From JBJXDT01 sp046153505 (GTDB taxonomy: Bacteria; Pseudomonadota; Gammaproteobacteria; Burkholderiales; Methylophilaceae), in assembly GCA_046153505.1 (NCBI GenBank), contig JBJXDT010000114.1, positions 1-16,055 of the forward strand: 16,055 nt of DNA, read 5' to 3'. Positions 6,764 to 12,985 of the stretch are shown here, piece by piece (position 1 is the first letter of the stretch; every line of letters starts with the position of its first letter). The translations under genes were made by a program, and so were the position numbers. The notes beneath the pieces are model-generated. The model did no database searches. It saw nothing but the letters and a program-made list of their open reading frames with translations, and was not told the origin of the DNA.

Positions 6764-7040
6764 GCTGAAACCTCGCATGGTTTTAAATTCCCTTTGCCGC
6801 GAACCTTATATTTTCTTGATCTTGTTCGGCAGTGAGTAGCCTTTTCTTTGGCTTCTTTCTTTTGGCTAAGCATAAGAAATAAGGTCGCATATCGCGCGCG
6901 CGACAATCATTGCGTCTCTACTTGCTATTGGTTAATATGCAGGAACTACAATTTAACCAAATGAATTTAAATAGTTTTTAATGAAAAATATCATTAATCA
7001 AAATATTAATATAGAGACCCATGGGTGTCTCTATATAACT
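6764..7040. other. Gene-free stretch with repeats and palindromes (left flank of the cassette)
   Basis: No ORF of credible length or composition is present in these 277 bases. Visible items are: a diverged tandem of 'TTTCTTTGGCT' and 'TTTCTTTTGGCT' (about 6843-6867); a 12-bp palindrome TCGCGCGCGCGA (6892-6903); a very AT-rich stretch at about 6945-7010; and the large hairpin at 7009-7036. No clean terminator follows the hydrolase. The pyrimidine-rich pair resembles dispersed intergenic repeats I have seen in proteobacteria, but I cannot test copy number here. Confidence 0.5.
7009..7036. repeat. Large inverted repeat next to the integron core site
   Basis: ATATAGAGAC (7009-7018) and GTCTCTATAT (7027-7036) are perfect 10-bp arms around an 8-base centre. 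The centre itself contains CCATGG, so a longer imperfect palindrome exists. It sits 4 bp before GTTAGGC (7041). It could be the folded core of an upstream attC-like site, a target-site feature, or a hairpin in the leader of the DUF4260 gene. It lacks a trailing T-run and so is not a standard terminator. Confidence 0.6.
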
Positions 7041-7047
7041 GTTAGGC
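7041..7047 (+). other. Integron-type core site (GTTRRRY), left boundary of the cassette
   Basis: GTTAGGC matches the integron R' consensus GTTRRRY exactly and lies 21 bp before the DUF4260 start, the usual position for the left edge of a gene cassette. IntI crossover would fall between the G and the first T. The 7-mer alone would be weak evidence. Its pairing with an attC-like element at the other end of the gene makes the call credible. Confidence 0.55.
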
Positions 7048-7068
7048 GCTACAAAACAAAGGAATTTC

Positions 7069-7485
7069 ATGTCAGGTGAAACAACAGGTACAGTGCGGTG
7101 GGTTTTAAGGCTTGAAGGTTTGTGTGTGCTAGTCGCAGCGTCGCTTTTTTACACCAAGTTAGGTTTTGGCTGGGGTACGTTCGCGTTATTTTTTCTCACC
7201 CCTGACCTTTCGTTTATAGGTTATCTAGCAGGGCCGCGTGTTGGTGCTTTATCTTATAATGCAGCACACTCTTATATTGGTGCTATTGCTTGTCTTGTTG
7301 TGGGTTCTCTTCTTATTGCTCCTGTCCTTTCATGTGCGGGTGTCATTTGGTGCGCTCACATTGGCTTTGACCGTGCACTGGGTTATGGGCTTAAATATTC
7401 AGCAGGGTTTAGTTTTACTCATCTTGGGGTTATTGGTCGTCTAGCTAAGTCCGCGGCTAACCCATCATTCAAGCGAGATGCCTAA
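7069..7485 (+). CDS. DUF4260-type membrane protein, carried on an integron-like cassette
   Basis: This is a small integral membrane protein of 138 residues with about four hydrophobic segments. Its conserved pieces match what I recall of the DUF4260 family: 'LRLEGLCVLVAAS' (14-26), 'FFLTPDLSFIGYLAGPRVGALSYNAAHSY' (about 41-69) and 'HIGFDRALGYGLKY' (about 102-115). The family's function is unknown. The ATG at 7069 has AAAGGA about five bases upstream. The last eight residues, NPSFKRDA, are not family sequence. They are encoded by the left half of the attC-like element, and this tail is often seen at the ends of betaproteobacterial and gammaproteobacterial integron cassette ORFs. The stop codon lies in the attC loop. 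The one-gene, promoterless layout between a core site and an attC fits a captured cassette. Expression may depend on an outside promoter. Confidence 0.82.
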   Translation: MSGETTGTVRWVLRLEGLCVLVAASLFYTKLGFGWGTFALFFLTPDLSFIGYLAGPRVGALSYNAAHSYIGAIACLVVGSLLIAPVLSCAGVIWCAHIGFDRALGYGLKYSAGFSFTHLGVIGRLAKSAANPSFKRDA

Positions 7486-7512
7486 AGGCGCCCCTTAACT
7501 CAGACTTTAGTC
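7455..7512 (+). other. attC-like site (59-base element), right end partly decayed
   Basis: The element is about 58 bp. Its left inverse core is GGCTAAC (7455-7461), one mismatch from RYYYAAC. The L'' region TTCAAGCGAGATGCC leads to a TAAA apex, followed by GGCGCCCCTTAACTCAGAC, with GCC/GGC and AAG/CTT pairing across the hairpin. The right core reads TTTAGTC (7506-7512), where GTTAGCC would pair with the left core, so two of seven positions differ. The layout, length and 'TTAACTCA' wording are typical of attC sites. The mismatched right core suggests it is no longer an efficient substrate, or that its last bases came from the insertion target. Confidence 0.65.
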
Positions 7513-7531
7513 CTACAAACGCACATCTAAC

Positions 7532-7840
7532 CTAACTATAAAATGGCGAGCTCATCCCCTTACTCGCCTCTGCTACCACATCACCATCAAACAATTTAAC
7601 CGTTAAATTACCATTTACTTGACTGGCAAAGGGCACCAATAATCCATCAATATATGCTTGAGCGTTTTCTTTTGAGTCAAACTCATAAAAACCACCAACG
7701 CTGCGGGTATTGATACCACTGAGCCAAGTTTTTGACTTTAAACCTGTAAACTTTTTCATTTCTACATTTATCGGTGCCCAATCAATTTCGGTGAACGGAA
7801 TGGAAACCTGATATTCAGCATAAATTAAAATTTTTGACAT
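7532..7840 (-). CDS. YdhR-like small protein (ferredoxin-fold dimeric alpha/beta barrel)
   Basis: This 102-residue protein resembles the YdhR family of small putative monooxygenases. The pattern 'LKSKTWLSGINTRSVGGFYEFDSKENAQAYIDGLL' (about 34-68) matches the family's central Lys-x-Trp and Gly-Gly-x-Tyr-x-Phe followed by a helix. A C-terminal strand 'LTVKLFDGDVV' also fits. There is no signal peptide and no cofactor motif. The ATG at 7840 is one base after the stop of the Mo-enzyme gene (TAAAATG), so the two are co-translated. It might act on a small organic substrate or product of that enzyme, or assist it. True catalytic activity is unproven for this family. The gene's 3' end abuts the cassette's decayed right edge, with about 20 bp between them. 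Confidence 0.8.
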   Translation of the reverse strand: MSKILIYAEYQVSIPFTEIDWAPINVEMKKFTGLKSKTWLSGINTRSVGGFYEFDSKENAQAYIDGLLVPFASQVNGNLTVKLFDGDVVAEASKGMSSPFYS

Positions 7841-7841
7841 T

Positions 7842-9971
7842 TTAGGCGAGACCTAACTCTACCAAATTATCACTAAAACTCGCCGAATTCCCCATATCCC
7901 CAAACTCTGCCAAGCTAATGCAATTCACCGTGCCTTGATTCAACTGGCGCCAGTAGCCGAGTGTGGCGACAACCACGCCAGCATTCACGTCATCAGTCAC
8001 GCGTGCCACGCCCTCAAACGCGCCGCGGTCGTTAAAAACTTTGACTTTTGCGCCTTCGCTCACGTTGCGGACTTTGGCATCTACCGCGTTAATGAGCACA
8101 AACTGCTCGCCTTGGCCTTTGATTTTGCCCTCCATATTGGCATAACATGAATTTAAAAAGCCATGGCTTTTTGGCGAAATAATATTAAGCGGATATTTTT
8201 TCGCCAAAGCTGGGTTGCTAGCGACTGATTCTCGTGATGGAATGTAATCGGGCAATGGGTCTAAATCTTGGCCTGGTTGAAAGCCATCGTACATTTGTCT
8301 AAAAGGACCCGCCACAAAGTTTTTTGCACCTTCGACCATCAACATCACTTTGCCTGTGGGCGTGGGGAAGTTGCCGTTTTTGTGCGGGGCGCGGTCATCT
8401 TTAGTGCCGACTTTTAGGCGCGCGTAGCCGTGCTCGCGCAAATAAGCCAAATCAATACCATCACAAGTGGGTGATGCCCAGTTAATGTAATGCTCTAGAC
8501 ATTCTGCATCACTCCAGCTAAATTGCGGCTCGGTGAAGCCAAGACGTTTAGCTAGCGCGCGGAAAATATCATTATTAGGTTTTGCTTCGCCAGGTGGTTC
8601 GATGCATTTGGCGTTATAGGTGAGGTAAAAATGTCCCCACGATACGATAATATCTTCTAACTCCGCGCCCATAGCGGCTGGCAGAATAATATCGGCATAG
8701 GCGGCGGTATCTGAAATAAAATGGTCTGCCACTACGGTAAATAAATCTTCGCGTTGTAAACCTTGGATAATTTTGTCGGTTTCGGGCGATTGCGTCACCG
8801 GATTGGTGTTCCACACCATCAGCGCCTTAATCGGCGTTTTCAGTTTGGTTTCGCCAATCAGCGCGCGACCTAATTGCAGAATATTCACCACGGGCGTGCC
8901 TTCGGGTATTAAATCTGGGCGGCAAATGGTCATAAAATCATAAGGGTGCTCCCAAATGGGCATTTGCAATACGCCACCGCCAACATGTCGCCATGCACCA
9001 ATGAGCGCAGGCAAGCAAGACACCGCGCGAATGGCTTGGCTGCCGCCATAATTGCGCTCTAGCGCAATGCCCATGCGAATGGCCGCTGGTGGCGTAGTGG
9101 CGTATTCGCGTGCGAGTTTGCGAATATCAGCCGCAGAAATACCCGTAATTTCTTCTGCCCATTCTGGAGTGCGGGTTTTGGCACGTGCTGCTAGCTCTTT
9201 ATAACCATGTGTGTAGTTATCAATATAATCTTGGTCTTGTAAGCCTTCCTCAATGATTACGTGCATTATCGCCATTGCCAGTGCACCATCAGTGCCGGGT
9301 TTCGGCGCAATATGCCAATCGGCTTCTTTAGCGGTTTTGCTGGCGTAACTATCAATCACCACAACTTTGGCGCCTTTTTTCTGCGCGTCTTTCACAATGT
9401 GCCAGTGGTGTAAGTTGGTTGAAACAGAATTACACGCCCAAATAATAATATATTTACTGTGAATAAAACTTTCAGGGTCTACGCCACCTGTTGGCCCAAC
9501 TGTTAACAACCATGCGGTGCATGAGCCTTCACCACAAAAAGTACGCTCGCACACGGTTGCGCCAAGTTTGTTAAAAAACGCATCGCCGCCATTTAAGCCG
9601 TGCACCAAACCTTGGTTACCTAAATAACTCGCAGGCAAAATCGCGTGTGGGCCATGCTCGGCAACAATCCCTTTCCATTTGGTCACAATCGTATCTAAAG
9701 CTTCGTCCCAAGTAATGCGGGTAAATTGCTTACTGCCTTTAGCGCCTGTGCGCTTCATTGGGTAGAGCAAACGGTCTGGGTGATAATGGCGCTTTTCGTA
9801 ATCGTGGAGTTTGACGCACAAACCGCCTCGCGTCATGGGGTGTTCTTTATTACCTGTGACTGAAATGAGTTTTTTATCTTTAACCGTGTACACCATGCTG
9901 CAAGTATCTGGGCAATCGTGCGGGCAGGCACCGTGAAAGGTTTTTGAATCTAAATCAACAGGCTTATTCAT
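7842..9971 (-). CDS. Mo-bis-MGD [4Fe-4S] oxidoreductase of the formate dehydrogenase/DMSO reductase superfamily
   Basis: The protein has 709 residues. The N-terminal [4Fe-4S] site is C16-x3-C20-x3-C24-x27-C52 ('CPHDCPDTC' and 'GGLCVK'). The molybdopterin domain follows, with 'CERTFCGEGSC' at 141-151. By position against polysulfide reductase and formate dehydrogenase, C146 is the likely Mo ligand, but S150 or C151 cannot be excluded. 'NTNPVTQSPE' and 'DTAAYADIILPAA' are standard dinucleotide-binding motifs. The C-terminal MGD-binding barrel spans about 595-705. No Tat signal is present, so it should be cytoplasmic. No electron-transfer or membrane-anchor subunit is encoded nearby, so it may work alone or with a distant partner. 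The ATG at 9971 has AGGAG nine bases upstream. The substrate is unknown; formate is possible but not shown. Confidence 0.88.
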   Translation of the reverse strand: MNKPVDLDSKTFHGACPHDCPDTCSMVYTVKDKKLISVTGNKEHPMTRGGLCVKLHDYEKRHYHPDRLLYPMKRTGAKGSKQFTRITWDEALDTIVTKWKGIVAEHGPHAILPASYLGNQGLVHGLNGGDAFFNKLGATVCERTFCGEGSCTAWLLTVGPTGGVDPESFIHSKYIIIWACNSVSTNLHHWHIVKDAQKKGAKVVVIDSYASKTAKEADWHIAPKPGTDGALAMAIMHVIIEEGLQDQDYIDNYTHGYKELAARAKTRTPEWAEEITGISAADIRKLAREYATTPPAAIRMGIALERNYGGSQAIRAVSCLPALIGAWRHVGGGVLQMPIWEHPYDFMTICRPDLIPEGTPVVNILQLGRALIGETKLKTPIKALMVWNTNPVTQSPETDKIIQGLQREDLFTVVADHFISDTAAYADIILPAAMGAELEDIIVSWGHFYLTYNAKCIEPPGEAKPNNDIFRALAKRLGFTEPQFSWSDAECLEHYINWASPTCDGIDLAYLREHGYARLKVGTKDDRAPHKNGNFPTPTGKVMLMVEGAKNFVAGPFRQMYDGFQPGQDLDPLPDYIPSRESVASNPALAKKYPLNIISPKSHGFLNSCYANMEGKIKGQGEQFVLINAVDAKVRNVSEGAKVKVFNDRGAFEGVARVTDDVNAGVVVATLGYWRQLNQGTVNCISLAEFGDMGNSASFSDNLVELGLA

Positions 9972-10026
9972 TGCAAATATCTCCTAATTAATTATATAGC
10001 GTCATTTTTTATCTTTTATAAATTTA

Positions 10027-10071
10027 ACTATATACCTACTTGTATAGTCTTGCAATTATTTTATATTGCAA
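10027..10071. promoter_or_regulatory. Divergent control region with two inverted repeats and a candidate roxA promoter
   Basis: ACTATA (10027-10032) pairs with TATAGT (10043-10048). TTGCAAT (10050-10056) pairs perfectly with ATTGCAA (10065-10071) across 8 bp. A plausible plus-strand promoter is TTGTAT (10040-10045) with TATATT (10062-10067) at 16-bp spacing, predicting a start near 10074 and a leader of about 24 nt. The second inverted repeat covers the spacer and the -10, the position of a repressor operator. On the minus strand, TATAAT (9996-9991) precedes the Mo-enzyme gene but would leave an unusually short leader. The region between the two starts is very AT-rich. Confidence 0.4.
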
Positions 10072-10097
10072 ACAAAAACCAGCTTAAAATACGGTTT

Positions 10098-11231
10098 ATG
10101 AACAGACCTTTAGCATTGCTGGGCAACATCACGCCCGCCCAATTTTTGACCGAATACTGGCAAAAAAAACCTTTGCTAATTCGTGGTGCGATACCCGATT
10201 TTACCGGCTTGCTTAGTCCAAATGAGCTGGCTGGCTTGGCATGTGAAGATGACGTTCAAGCGCGCTTGATTCAGCATAAAAAAGAAAAATGGAGCGTGCA
10301 GCAAGGGCCTTTTGATGATGGTGATTTTGCAAAACTCCCAAAAGATAACTGGACACTTTTAGTACAAAGTGTAAACCATCACTTACCTGAAGCAGTAGGT
10401 CTTTTGGCGCTTTTTAACTTTATTCCGCATGCACGCTTAGATGATTTAATGGTGAGCTACGCCCCAGATGGCGGTGGCGTGGGTGCGCATTTTGACAGTT
10501 ATGATGTGTTTCTATTGCAAGGCAGTGGCAAACGCAAATGGCAAATTAGCGCACAAAAGGATTTAAGTTTGGTCGAAGGCGCACCCTTGCGGATTTTAAA
10601 ACACTTTAAAGCCGAACAAGAATGGGTGTTAGAAGCTGGCGATATGCTTTATTTGCCGCCACAAATCCCACATTGGGGCATTGCTGTTGGCGATGATTGC
10701 ATGACTTATTCGATTGGCTTTAGAGCGCCAAAATCAATCGAACTTCAGCATGAGTTTTTAAGCTATTTGCAAGATAATCTTCAGGCTGAAGGCTTGTATG
10801 CCGACCCTGATTTAACTTTGCAAGAGCACGCTGCCGAAATTAGTGAAAACATGCTCAACAAAGTACATGCGATGTTACAAAAAATGACTTGGGATAAAGA
10901 GAATATTGCAGATTTTTTAGGAAAATATCTTACCGAACCTAGGCCTGATGTAGTTTTTGAACCTGCCCGTAAAATTTCAAAGCCAGCGTTTGCGGAAAAT
11001 TTGGCGCAAAAAAAGTTGCAACTTCACTCAAAATCACAAATGCTTTTTCATGCTGATAGTTTTTATTTGAATGGGGAAAAATTAGGCGTAACATCAGCAA
11101 TCATTGCAGAAATGCGCACATTGGCAGATACAAAATCATTAAACACACCTGCCCTGAGCGCCAATATCCATGCAGATTTCAGCGATGTGTTATACGACGC
11201 CTATTTGGCAGGCTTTATTAGATTTGAGTGA
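10098..11231 (+). CDS. roxA: RoxA/YcfD-like ribosomal protein uL16 arginine 3-hydroxylase (JmjC-type Fe(II)/2-oxoglutarate oxygenase)
   Basis: This is a cupin-fold oxygenase of 377 residues, close to E. coli YcfD (RoxA, 373), which hydroxylates an arginine of ribosomal protein uL16 using Fe(II), O2 and 2-oxoglutarate. The iron triad is H131 and D133 in 'GAHFDSYDVFLLQG' and H192 in 'LPPQIPHWGIA'. 'GKRKWQI' follows the first pair, as in YcfD. The N-terminal 'FLTEYWQKKPLLIRGA' is typical, and a C-terminal helical and winged-helix region completes the family layout. I chose the ATG at 10098 (MNRPLALLG). A longer reading from a TTG at 10050 adds 16 residues that match nothing in the family and would overlap the predicted promoter. 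The ribosome site is weak (ACGG). The next gene starts 7 bp downstream, so they form an operon. Confidence 0.88.
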   Translation: MNRPLALLGNITPAQFLTEYWQKKPLLIRGAIPDFTGLLSPNELAGLACEDDVQARLIQHKKEKWSVQQGPFDDGDFAKLPKDNWTLLVQSVNHHLPEAVGLLALFNFIPHARLDDLMVSYAPDGGGVGAHFDSYDVFLLQGSGKRKWQISAQKDLSLVEGAPLRILKHFKAEQEWVLEAGDMLYLPPQIPHWGIAVGDDCMTYSIGFRAPKSIELQHEFLSYLQDNLQAEGLYADPDLTLQEHAAEISENMLNKVHAMLQKMTWDKENIADFLGKYLTEPRPDVVFEPARKISKPAFAENLAQKKLQLHSKSQMLFHADSFYLNGEKLGVTSAIIAEMRTLADTKSLNTPALSANIHADFSDVLYDAYLAGFIRFE

Positions 11232-11238
11232 GGATTTC

Positions 11239-11733
11239 ATGAGTGAAAACGAGCTAATTCCAAATACTATTATTCTTGGTGAACGCAACTACTCAGCCGC
11301 GCTAGATTTGGTGATTGCGCAAGCTAAAGACGAGTTGCTGATTTTTGATCAGGATTTTGAGCGCAGCAATTATGCAAGCCTTGCGCGCTACCAGCTGTTA
11401 CATGATTTTTTAAGCAATAACCCGCTTAGCAAACTCAACATTATTTTGCATAGCGCCGAATTTTTTACTAGCCGTTGCCCACGACTTTTTGATCTGCTGG
11501 AAACCTATAGCCACAAAATGACAGTATTCGTGACGAATGACCACGCTAAAATTGCCAAAGATTGTTTTGTATTGTCAGATGGCCGCCACTATTGTCGGCG
11601 TTTTCATATCAACCAAGCGCGATTTAAATTTGCACTCGACGACGCTGAAATGACAGCAAGCCTAACAACGCGCTTTAATGAGTTATTGGAAGAAACCGCA
11701 GAGTCGGTTTCTGTTACGAAATTAGGGTTATAA
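11239..11733 (+). CDS. Small protein resembling the DUF7931 family
   Basis: This is a soluble protein of 164 residues. The ATG at 11239 has GAGGA about five bases upstream and lies 7 bp after roxA. The segments 'DELLIFDQDFERSNYA' (about 28-43), 'CPRLFDLLETYSHKM' (about 71-85) and 'FVLSDGRHYCRRFH' (about 101-114) match my memory of the DUF7931 domain. That domain is often found fused to the C-terminus of GNAT acetyltransferases in betaproteobacteria and is distantly phospholipase-D-like in outline. Here it stands alone with no acetyltransferase part. There is no signal peptide or metal motif. The function is unknown. The coupling to roxA may reflect a shared role around translation or protein modification, but that is only inference. 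Confidence 0.7.
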   Translation: MSENELIPNTIILGERNYSAALDLVIAQAKDELLIFDQDFERSNYASLARYQLLHDFLSNNPLSKLNIILHSAEFFTSRCPRLFDLLETYSHKMTVFVTNDHAKIAKDCFVLSDGRHYCRRFHINQARFKFALDDAEMTASLTTRFNELLEETAESVSVTKLGL

Positions 11734-11736
11734 ATA

Positions 11737-12552
11737 ATGATGAAAAAACTTTTTTTTGTTATTTTAGTTTTGAGTTGCACGGTTCTAGCTCAAACTGATT
11801 TCAAAATATTTACACTTAAGCACCATTTTGCATCTGACTTATTACCGTCAATTTCGCAAATGGTAGGCGAAGATGGCGTAGCGACAGGCACTAACAACCA
11901 ATTGATTGTGCGTGCCGCGCCGGAACGTATGCGCGAAATCGAGCAATTGATTTCACAATTGGATACCGAAAAAATCAACCGTAAAATTAGCGTAAAAACG
12001 AGCAATAACTTACAAACACAAAATCAACGCGCGGAAGCCAGCGGGACAGCAAAAGTGGGCAAAGTCACAGTTAATAACGACAAACACGCCCAAAAATCAA
12101 GCAAATCCAATAGCGGCAGCATTGAAGTTGAAAATGCTAGCAGCAGTACTAATGAAAGTAGCAATCAATTTATTAATGTGCTAGATGGCGAACGTGCGTT
12201 TATTCGTGTTGGGAAAATAGTGCCATTTACCGAGGAATGGATCACAATGACACGACGCTATGCTCAAATAGAACGATTTACGGATTGGCGAGAGATTAGC
12301 ACTGGGTTTGCAGTGCGACCGCGCGCAGTAGGCCATCAAATAGAATTAGAAATCACACCACGTATCGCTAAACTCAACAACCAAGGCTATATAGATTTTG
12401 AAGAATTGACTACAACCTTGCGCGTTTCGCTAGGGAGTTGGGTCGATTTGGGTGGTACAATGCAAAATAATGATGATATAAGCCGAAAAATTTTAGGTGC
12501 TCTACATACGTCATCGCTGCAAAATTCTAGTCTGATGGTAAAAGTAGATTAG
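11737..12552 (+). CDS. Exported mini-secretin: secretin N-domain plus truncated secretin-like domain
   Basis: This is a protein of 271 residues. A signal peptide (MMKKLFFVILVLSCTVLA) is probably cut before QTDF. Residues about 21-77 ('FTLKHHFASDLLPSISQMV' to 'MREIEQLISQLDT') match a secretin N-domain of the NolW/Secretin_N type, which forms ring stacks in type II/III and pilus secretins. A low-complexity Ser/Asn/Lys linker covers about 90-140. Residues about 145-270 ('VLDGERAFIRVGKIVPFT', 'TGFAVRPRAVGHQIELEITPRI', 'LRVSLGSWVDLGGT') resemble the secretin beta-barrel domain but are much too short for a full channel (secretins are normally 400-700 residues). No other secretion gene is in the window. 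The ATG at 11737, or the adjacent 11740, follows the previous stop by 3 bp. A hairpin terminator lies downstream. Confidence 0.8.
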   Translation: MMKKLFFVILVLSCTVLAQTDFKIFTLKHHFASDLLPSISQMVGEDGVATGTNNQLIVRAAPERMREIEQLISQLDTEKINRKISVKTSNNLQTQNQRAEASGTAKVGKVTVNNDKHAQKSSKSNSGSIEVENASSSTNESSNQFINVLDGERAFIRVGKIVPFTEEWITMTRRYAQIERFTDWREISTGFAVRPRAVGHQIELEITPRIAKLNNQGYIDFEELTTTLRVSLGSWVDLGGTMQNNDDISRKILGALHTSSLQNSSLMVKVD

Positions 12553-12576
12553 ATAAAATCTAGGATATTGCTGTAA

Positions 12577-12601
12577 ATTGTTGCAAAACAACGATTTTTT
12601 T
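12577..12601 (+). terminator. Intrinsic terminator after the mini-secretin operon
   Basis: ATTGTTG (12577-12583) pairs with CAACGAT (12589-12595), including one G-U pair, around a CAAAA loop. It is followed by an unbroken T-run to 12601. The stem is AT-rich and weak, but the hairpin-plus-T layout and its place 24 bp after the stop codon support the call. Confidence 0.6.
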
Positions 12602-12738
12602 GATGTAAAACCGCTTTTTATCGAAAAAATGCTGGAAATAAATTTAATTGCTGGTAAAATTCGTTTCATCCGGTTGGGCTAAAGGTAGTCCGCCGTAATT
12701 GGTTAAACTTTTAGTTCACATCGTAAGGGATACAAAAA

Positions 12739-12966
12739 ATGACACGTTCTGCTCTGCTTGCCGCTTTACTCGCACTTGCTTTAACTGCTTGTGGTGAAAA
12801 ACCTGCTGAACCAGCTCCTGCTGCTGAAGCTCCTGCTGCTGAAATGGCACCTGCTGCAGCTCCTGCTGCTGAAGCTGCTCCTGCTGCTGAAGCTGCTCCT
12901 GCTGCTGAAATGGCACCTGCTGCTGCTGAAGCTGCTCCTGCTGCTCCTGCTGAAGAGAAAAAATAA
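12739..12966 (+). CDS. Small Ala/Pro/Glu-repeat lipoprotein
   Basis: This is a 75-residue protein with a signal peptide ending in a lipobox 'LTA|C' (C18). Glycine at +2 suggests it is not retained in the inner membrane. From residue 21 on, the mature part is only repeats of the type PAAEAAPAAE, with two AEMAPAA units, and a charged EEKK end. Such chains are extended or weakly helical and could act as a spacer at the cell surface or in the periplasm. The ATG at 12739 has AAGGGA about eight bases upstream. No clear -35/-10 pair was found in the 137 bp between the upstream terminator and the start. A strong terminator follows, so this is a single-gene transcript. The function is unknown, and homology searches will be swamped by low complexity. 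Confidence 0.8.
   Translation: MTRSALLAALLALALTACGEKPAEPAPAAEAPAAEMAPAAAPAAEAAPAAEAAPAAEMAPAAAEAAPAAPAEEKK
12808..12954 (+). repeat. Coding tandem repeat rich in CTG/GCT triplets
   Basis: The body of the Ala-rich lipoprotein gene is made of near-identical units of the form GCTGCTCCTGCTGCTGAA (18 bp) and shorter 15-bp versions, broken twice by GAAATGGCACCTGCTGC. Codon choice is almost uniform (GCT for Ala, CCT for Pro, GAA for Glu). This points to recent expansion rather than convergent composition. All units are multiples of three, so slippage would change length without shifting the frame. Confidence 0.75.
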
Positions 12967-12985
12967 GTTTCATTACTTATTTGTG

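Noticed and set aside
6951..7047. A second complete attC upstream of the cassette (ATTTAAC to GTTAGGC).
   Set aside because: The core boxes pair only with wobbles and the internal arms do not show L''/L' complementarity. It is kept only as a possibility in a finding.
7842..9971. Calling the molybdoenzyme a formate dehydrogenase alpha subunit (fdhA/fdoG/fdhF).
   Set aside because: The ligand motif differs and no beta or gamma subunit or accessory gene is present. Only superfamily membership is supported.
10050..10097. Longer N-terminus for the RoxA-like gene from a TTG at 10050.
   Set aside because: The extra 16 residues are not typical of the family and the segment holds the likely promoter and an inverted repeat. 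The ATG at 10098 gives the family length.
12716..12973. Gln-rich ORF on the minus strand opposite the Ala-rich lipoprotein.
   Set aside because: It is the reverse-strand reading of GCT/CTG repeats. The plus-strand frame has a signal peptide, lipobox, ribosome site and terminator.
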